From assembly GCA_035491895.1 (NCBI GenBank), contig DATJJY010000005.1, positions 1 through 33,694 on the forward strand: a stretch of DNA of 33,694 nt, read 5' to 3'. Below, in pieces: positions 29,327 to 33,694 of this stretch. Origin of the DNA: DASTHG01 sp035491895 (GTDB taxonomy: Bacteria > Gemmatimonadota > Gemmatimonadetes > Gemmatimonadales > GWC2-71-9). Positions within the stretch are counted from its first letter, which is position 1. Each line of letters begins with the position of its first letter. Under the pieces are notes generated by a model. It ran no database searches and was not told the DNA's origin. It saw nothing but the letters and a program-made list of their open reading frames with translations. The position numbers were made by a program, and so were the translations under genes.

Positions 29327-30212
29327 ACAGCAGGTCCGCGAAGAGGTTGACGAGGACGAACAGCACCGACATGAACAGTATGGCGCCCTGGACTGCCGGG
29401 AGGTCGCGCTTCTCGATCGCCGTCAGGACATACCGCCCCAATCCCGGCCACGCGAAGATCGATTCGGTCAACAGGCTCCCGGTGAGGTAGCTGCCGGTGT
29501 CGAGCGCCAAAACGGTAATCACCGGGATCAGCGCATTGCGCAGCGCGTGTCGCAGCACCACCACGCGCTCCGAGGCGCCCTTGGCACGCGCCGTCCGGAT
29601 GAAATCGCTCGCCAGGGCTTCGCGCATCGCCCCGCGCGTCATCCGGGCCAGCACCGCGACCGACCGCATTCCGAGCGTCGCTGCGGGAAGAATGAGGTAC
29701 ACGAGCCCGCCCGACCCCGACGGCGGCAGCCAGCGCAACGTGACGGCGAACAGCAGAACGAGCAGCAGCCCGACCCAGTACACCGGGAACGAGACTCCAA
29801 GATAGGCGGTGAGCCGGGCGAGGCGATCGGCCCACCCGCCGGGCCGCACCGCCGCGACGACGCCGAGCGCGATCCCGACGGTGGCGGCGAAGCTCATCGC
29901 CGCGAGGGCGAGCTGGGCGGTCTTCGGAAATCGCTCCGCCAGATCCTGCGCGATTGGACGCCCGGTGATATAGGAGCGACCGAGGTCGCCGTGCAGCAGG
30001 CCCAGGACGTAGCGCCCGAAGCGAACGGGGAGGGGGTCGTCGAGATGCAGCTCTGCGCGCAGCCGGGCGATGGTGGCGGAGTCGGCCCGCTCCCCGACCA
30101 TCGCCTGGACGGGGTCGCCGGGTGCCACGTTGAGGAGCAGGAAGGCCGCCACCAGCACGCCGCACAGCGTCGGCACAACGAGCAGCAGCCGGCGCCCGAG
30201 CCTGGCCGTCAC
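29292..30212 (-). CDS. Oligopeptide ABC transporter permease (DppB/OppB type)
   Basis: A 306-residue inner-membrane protein with six expected helices. The N-terminal part RLGRRLLLVVPTLCGVLVAAF, then NVAPGDPV and the FGRYVLGLLHGDLGRSY segment are typical of DppB/OppB. The EAA loop reads EALASDFIRTARAKG followed by HALRNALIPV, the contact site for the ATPase. The start is a GTG at 30212 overlapping the substrate-binding protein stop (GTGA); over 100 codons of open frame upstream are shadow. No second permease (DppC) or ATPase genes follow; instead dacB comes next. Partner subunits must be encoded elsewhere. Confidence 0.9.
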   Translation of the reverse strand: MTARLGRRLLLVVPTLCGVLVAAFLLLNVAPGDPVQAMVGERADSATIARLRAELHLDDPLPVRFGRYVLGLLHGDLGRSYITGRPIAQDLAERFPKTAQLALAAMSFAATVGIALGVVAAVRPGGWADRLARLTAYLGVSFPVYWVGLLLVLLFAVTLRWLPPSGSGGLVYLILPAATLGMRSVAVLARMTRGAMREALASDFIRTARAKGASERVVVLRHALRNALIPVITVLALDTGSYLTGSLLTESIFAWPGLGRYVLTAIEKRDLPAVQGAILFMSVLFVLVNLFADLLYAKADPRIAYD

Positions 30213-31759
30213 GGGGGGGTCGCGCGGCGCACGCCGGTCCAGCGCTGCCCGTTGAAAATGACGGGCAGCTCCCACCCGGTGATGCGGGGCGACTCGGCCC
30301 ACAGATCCACCGGAAACCAGAGGTACAGCCACGGCGCCGCGCGGTACACCCGCTCGTCGATCGCGCGGTACAGCCGCTCGCGTGCAGCGTCGTCCTGGGT
30401 GCGCCGCGCCGCGAGCAGCAGCGAATCGGTCACGGCATCCGAGTAGAACGCGTAGTTCCCGCCGGGGCCGAAACTCGTGCTCGAGAACAAAGGAAAGAGG
30501 AAGTCGTCGCCGTCGGGGTAATCGGCCCACCAATCGAGGATCGCCATGTCGGCGTTGCCGGCGCGGGCCGCCGCACGCTGGCTGGACGCGTCGCGGGCCA
30601 CGATCTCGATTTGAATCCCGACCTGCTCGAGGTCGGACTGGACCGCCTGCGCAACGCGGCCCAGCGTCTCGTTATCCGCGGCGCGCCACAACTCGAGTGT
30701 GACGCCGGCGGCCAACCCCGCCGCGGCGAGGAGCTGTTTCGCCCGCGCCGGATCGTAGGTGTAGGCCTCGCGCGTCGTGTCCCCCCCGGCGAGGCTCGGG
30801 GGGATGGCGCCGCGGGCGCGGATACCGCGGCCGCCGTACACCGTCGCCAGGATCTGGGGGACGTTGACGGCGTAGTTGATCGCCTGCCGGACGCGCGCGT
30901 CGCGCAGCGCACCGCGGCGATTGTTCAGCGCGATGTACACGTCGCGCAGCGCCGGTTTCTCCTGCAGCCAGTTCGCATGACGGGAGCGCCACGCCGCTGT
31001 CTCGCCGAACGGGACCTCCACGACGTCGAGGCGCCCGGCCTCGAGCTCGGCGGCGCGCACCAGCTGGTCGGGGATGATCCGGACGACGAGGGATTCAGCC
31101 TGCGGCGGCCCGTCCCAATACCCGGGGTTCCTGGCGTATCGCAGCGCGTCGTCGTGCGCCCAGCTCACGAACCGCCACGGTCCCGTTCCGATCGTCTCCA
31201 CGTCTCGCACGCCCGAGCGCGGTGCAACGATCGATGCCACGGGCATCGCGAGGAACTTCGGGAACACAGCGAGCGGCTGCTCGAGGGTCAGCGCGACCGC
31301 GGAGTCGCCCAGCAGCTCGATACCAGGCACGTCTCGAGCCGTGCCGGCGGCGTACGCTCTGGCGCCGCCGATCGGCAACAGCGGCCAGGCCCGTCCACCG
31401 GTGGATTTCGGGTCGAGCACTCGCAGGAAGCTCTGCCGGACGGCGGCGACGGTGACCGGAGAGCTGTCGGCGAAGCGGACGCCCGCGCGCAGATGGAAAA
31501 CGTAGCGCAGGCCGCGCGGGTCGGTCGTCCAGCGATCGCTCAAGGCCGGTTGCAGCCGGCCGTTCACATCGAACCGCGTGAGCCCGTCGTAGGCGAGCGT
31601 CACCATCTCGCCCGTCGGCACGTCGGTCGAGAGCGCCGGGTCGAGCGAGCGCGGGTCGTAGCTCTCGTAGTAGACGAGGGGGGCGCTGGCCGACGGGCGC
31701 TCTCCGGCGCAGGCGAGGAGCGAGGGCAAGACGCTCAGAAAATGGCGGAACCGAGGCAT
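30209..31759 (-). CDS. Oligopeptide-binding lipoprotein (OppA/DppA family)
   Basis: A 516-residue extracytoplasmic solute-binding protein, family 5. N-terminal lipobox SLLAC with Cys17 indicates a lipoprotein. Family hallmarks: YESYDPRSLDPALSTD, the YDGLTRFD segment, LSDRWTTDPRGLRYVFHLRA with VRFADSSPVTV, GTGPWRF, and NPGYWDG. The C-terminal DWWADYPDGDDFLFPLF is also typical. It captures peptides for the coupled permease. ATG 31759 is used; a TTG directly before it would add one residue. It is divergent from the outer-membrane assembly gene, with a gap of only about 35-75 bp. Confidence 0.92.
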   Translation of the reverse strand: MPRFRHFLSVLPSLLACAGERPSASAPLVYYESYDPRSLDPALSTDVPTGEMVTLAYDGLTRFDVNGRLQPALSDRWTTDPRGLRYVFHLRAGVRFADSSPVTVAAVRQSFLRVLDPKSTGGRAWPLLPIGGARAYAAGTARDVPGIELLGDSAVALTLEQPLAVFPKFLAMPVASIVAPRSGVRDVETIGTGPWRFVSWAHDDALRYARNPGYWDGPPQAESLVVRIIPDQLVRAAELEAGRLDVVEVPFGETAAWRSRHANWLQEKPALRDVYIALNNRRGALRDARVRQAINYAVNVPQILATVYGGRGIRARGAIPPSLAGGDTTREAYTYDPARAKQLLAAAGLAAGVTLELWRAADNETLGRVAQAVQSDLEQVGIQIEIVARDASSQRAAARAGNADMAILDWWADYPDGDDFLFPLFSSTSFGPGGNYAFYSDAVTDSLLLAARRTQDDAARERLYRAIDERVYRAAPWLYLWFPVDLWAESPRITGWELPVIFNGQRWTGVRRATPP

Positions 31760-31794
31760 CAAGTTTGGTGTCGAAAAGGTTGACAGTCAGGGTG

Positions 31795-33694
31795 GTGGCC
31801 GGCCAACATACGGAGCCCAAAACACAGCGTCAATTGCGTTTCGCCCATGTCCTCGCCCTCGGCGCTCTCTGCGCGCTAACGGCTCGCCCGCTCACCGCGC
31901 AACAAGAGGCAGAGCGTGTGGTCCGCGGGCTGACGTTCGTGGGCAACCGGTCGATCGACGATTATACCCTGAGCACGGTGATCGCAACCTCCACGTCCAG
32001 CTGGTTTGCGACCGCTTGGCCGGTGCGATGGCTCGGGCTGGGGGCGAAGCGCTATTTCAATGAAGTCGAGTTTCAGCGGGACGTGGTGCGACTCATTCTC
32101 TTCTACAGGCAAAGCGGCTACATGCAGGTGGTGGTAGACACAACGGTGCGGCGCACTCCCCACGATGTGTACGTGGTGTTCCGGGTCTACGAAGGGGAGC
32201 CGGTGCGCGTGCGACGGCTCGAGATCACCGGGGTGGACGGGATCATCGACCTCAAGAAGCTGCGCCGTGCGTTGCCGCTGAAGGTCGGCGACCCGTTCAA
32301 TCGCCTCCTGTTTCAGGCGTCGGCCGACACGATCGGCACCTGGCTCCGCAACCGCAGCTATCCCTACGAGCAGGTGCTGCGCAACTTCGACTCCGACGTG
32401 GGGGCGGATACGGCGTCGGTGCGCTACGAGGCCGTGCCGGGACGCCGCATGTGGGTCGGCCGGGTCGACGTGCAGGGGCTGCAGCGGGTCGATACCGCGA
32501 CCGTGCTGCACACGCTGTCGATCAAGCCGGGCGATCAATACCACGAGGACCTGCTCTACCGCAGCCAGCGGGATCTCTACAGCAGCGGCGTATTTCGCTC
32601 CGCGGTCGTGACGCTGGCCGACAGCGTGCCGCCGGAGCCGGGAGACTCCGCGGCCGACGTCCGCGTGAACGTCGTCGAGGGTCCAGGCCATCGCGTCCGG
32701 CTCGGCGGCGGGTACGGCACGCTCGACTGCTTTCGGGGTCAGGCCGGGTGGTCGTCGTTCGGATTCCTGGGCAACGCTCGCGTCCTCGATCTGAGTGCGC
32801 AGGTGTCGAAGATCGGTGTCGGATACCCGCTGGATGGGGGGTTTGCCCAGAACGTCTGCCGGGCGCTGCGGGATGATCAGACCGGCCAGAACGATCGCTT
32901 TTCCGACACGCTGAACTACAACGTCTCCCTCACCCTGTTTCAGCCGGCGTTCCTGTCTCCCAGCCACACCGCCAGCATCGGGGTGTTCGCGGAGCGCCAC
33001 TCGGAAGTGAAGACGTTCGCTCGCATCCAGGTCGGTACGACCGCCAGCATGACGCTGAACGCCCGGCGCCGCGTGCCCGTCGGCGTCACCTACACCTACA
33101 CGGTCGGGCGTACCGATGCCGATCCCGCGGTGTTTTGCAGCGTGTTGAACGCCTGCGACGACAGCACCCAGCGCTTCCTCAATACCCAGCGCCCCTTTGC
33201 GTCGATCGGCGTGACGGCCGCACTCAGGACGGAGAACAATCCGCTCGATCCGATCTCGGGGGGCCACGTCGGCGTGACGGTGCTCAACTCGTCGCGCTTC
33301 ATCGGCTCTTCCTCGTTGTACGAGTTCAACCGCGGTGAGATTGAAGTGGCGCGTTTTTTCGCGCTCGGCCGGCGCGGCACCCTCGGATGGCGCGTGCACA
33401 TCGGGGCGGTGTTTCCCGGGCTCGTGGCGGTGAAAGGCGTCGCCAGCACTCAGCAGTTCGTGCCGCCCGATCAGCGGTTCTACGCCGGCGGCCCCAACTC
33501 GGTGCGCGGCTTCAGCGCCAATGAGCTCGGCCCGAAGGTCTACGTCGTCGATTCGACCGGGGTGACCGTGACCGGCACGGACACGACGTTCACGAAGGTG
33601 CAGACCTCCCCCACCGGGGGGAACGCCGTGTTCGTCGGGAACCTCGAACTGCGCGTGCCGTCGCCGATTCTACCCGAGCGGGTGCAGCTCGCCG
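31795..33694 (+). CDS. POTRA/Omp85 outer-membrane protein (BamA/TamA family), 3' partial
   Basis: An open frame runs without a stop to the end of the window. After a signal peptide (hydrophobic HVLALGALCALTA, ending LTAQ) come three POTRA-like repeats: about 31918-32190 (VVRGLTFVGNRSIDDYTL), 32190-32450 (RVRRLEITGVDGI) and 32452-32690 (WVGRVDVQGLQRVDTATV). From about 32700 a 16-strand barrel begins (RVRLGGGYGT). The Omp85 L6 signature QRFYAGGPNSVRGFSANELG lies at about 33472-33530. Three POTRAs resemble TamA more than BamA (five). The protein inserts or exports outer-membrane proteins. No ATG is near the start: GTG 31792/31795 and TTG 31834 are candidates; the latter would place the signal peptide right at the N-terminus. 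Confidence 0.85.
   Translation, partial: MAGQHTEPKTQRQLRFAHVLALGALCALTARPLTAQQEAERVVRGLTFVGNRSIDDYTLSTVIATSTSSWFATAWPVRWLGLGAKRYFNEVEFQRDVVRLILFYRQSGYMQVVVDTTVRRTPHDVYVVFRVYEGEPVRVRRLEITGVDGIIDLKKLRRALPLKVGDPFNRLLFQASADTIGTWLRNRSYPYEQVLRNFDSDVGADTASVRYEAVPGRRMWVGRVDVQGLQRVDTATVLHTLSIKPGDQYHEDLLYRSQRDLYSSGVFRSAVVTLADSVPPEPGDSAADVRVNVVEGPGHRVRLGGGYGTLDCFRGQAGWSSFGFLGNARVLDLSAQVSKIGVGYPLDGGFAQNVCRALRDDQTGQNDRFSDTLNYNVSLTLFQPAFLSPSHTASIGVFAERHSEVKTFARIQVGTTASMTLNARRRVPVGVTYTYTVGRTDADPAVFCSVLNACDDSTQRFLNTQRPFASIGVTAALRTENNPLDPISGGHVGVTVLNSSRFIGSSSLYEFNRGEIEVARFFALGRRGTLGWRVHIGAVFPGLVAVKGVASTQQFVPPDQRFYAGGPNSVRGFSANELGPKVYVVDSTGVTVTGTDTTFTKVQTSPTGGNAVFVGNLELRVPSPILPERVQLA

Noticed and set aside
27755..29350. 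Long + frame (531 codons) opposite dacB
   Set aside because: Antisense shadow of the PBP4 gene; no domain, extreme Arg content.
31876..33399. Long - frame (507 codons) at the right end
   Set aside because: Antisense to the POTRA/Omp85 gene, which has clear repeats and the VRGF signature.
1..33694. CRISPR arrays, tRNA or rRNA genes, insertion sequences, phage genes
   Set aside because: No regular direct repeats with spacers, no tRNA-like clover leaf noticed, and no transposase, integrase or phage structural gene among the coding frames. Small RNAs cannot be excluded by eye.

Overview
The window is a high-GC, gene-dense bacterial segment from a Gram-negative-type (diderm) chemoheterotroph. 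A BamA/TamA-type outer-membrane protein, lipoproteins and several Sec signal peptides ending in A-x-A-Q point to a two-membrane cell. That cleavage-site style, with the mix of short overlapping operons, an unusual MoxR-like ATPase plus VWA pair, glcDEF and GH38/DUF1080 glycan enzymes, suggests Gemmatimonadota. This is an inference, not proof; Acidobacteriota or a related phylum would also fit. No rRNA, tRNA, CRISPR, insertion sequence or phage gene was seen.

Region 1 (3-4761, +) is a signalling operon. It holds the 3' part of a hybrid histidine kinase with two receivers, a DivK-like single-domain response regulator, and a remarkable protein in which a histidine-phosphoacceptor (DHp-like) segment, a receiver, a HAMP-like linker and a Ser/Thr kinase are fused without any HATPase domain. 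A secreted class A beta-lactamase-like hydrolase follows 9 bp downstream. A perfect hairpin then separates this operon from a convergent pair (-): a secreted esterase and a VWA protein (4813-7804).

Region 2 (7840-16351) has an MFS exporter and a secreted DUF1080 protein on the + strand. On the - strand are a GH38 alpha-mannosidase with a Tat signal, a MoxR-like AAA ATPase (probable partner of the VWA protein), a decayed SPFH-like gene fragment bracketed by two palindromic repeats, a cytidylate-kinase-like protein and a secreted beta-propeller. A small lipoprotein with an octapeptide repeat (16512-16718, +) has a recognisable promoter and terminator.

Region 3 (16756-22703, -) is a tight operon, glcD-glcE-glcF-ygfZ-epimerase, in which every junction is a 4-bp start/stop overlap. 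It gives the cell a glycolate oxidase plus a YgfZ-type Fe-S maintenance protein. A long nested hairpin separates it from a primary-type sigma-70 factor (22839-23735, -), which has a good promoter.

Region 4 (23978-31759) carries a cobalamin adenosyltransferase and aroB (-), a thioredoxin-reductase-like ferredoxin-NADP reductase (+), and a - strand operon: oligopeptide-binding lipoprotein, one ABC permease, a PBP4-type D-Ala-D-Ala carboxypeptidase, and a chorismate mutase-prephenate dehydrogenase fusion. The window ends inside a divergent POTRA/beta-barrel outer-membrane assembly protein (+). Shikimate and tyrosine synthesis are thus represented by aroB and tyrA at separate loci. Many genes are coupled by ATGA/GTGA/TTGA overlaps, which also fixed several non-ATG starts.
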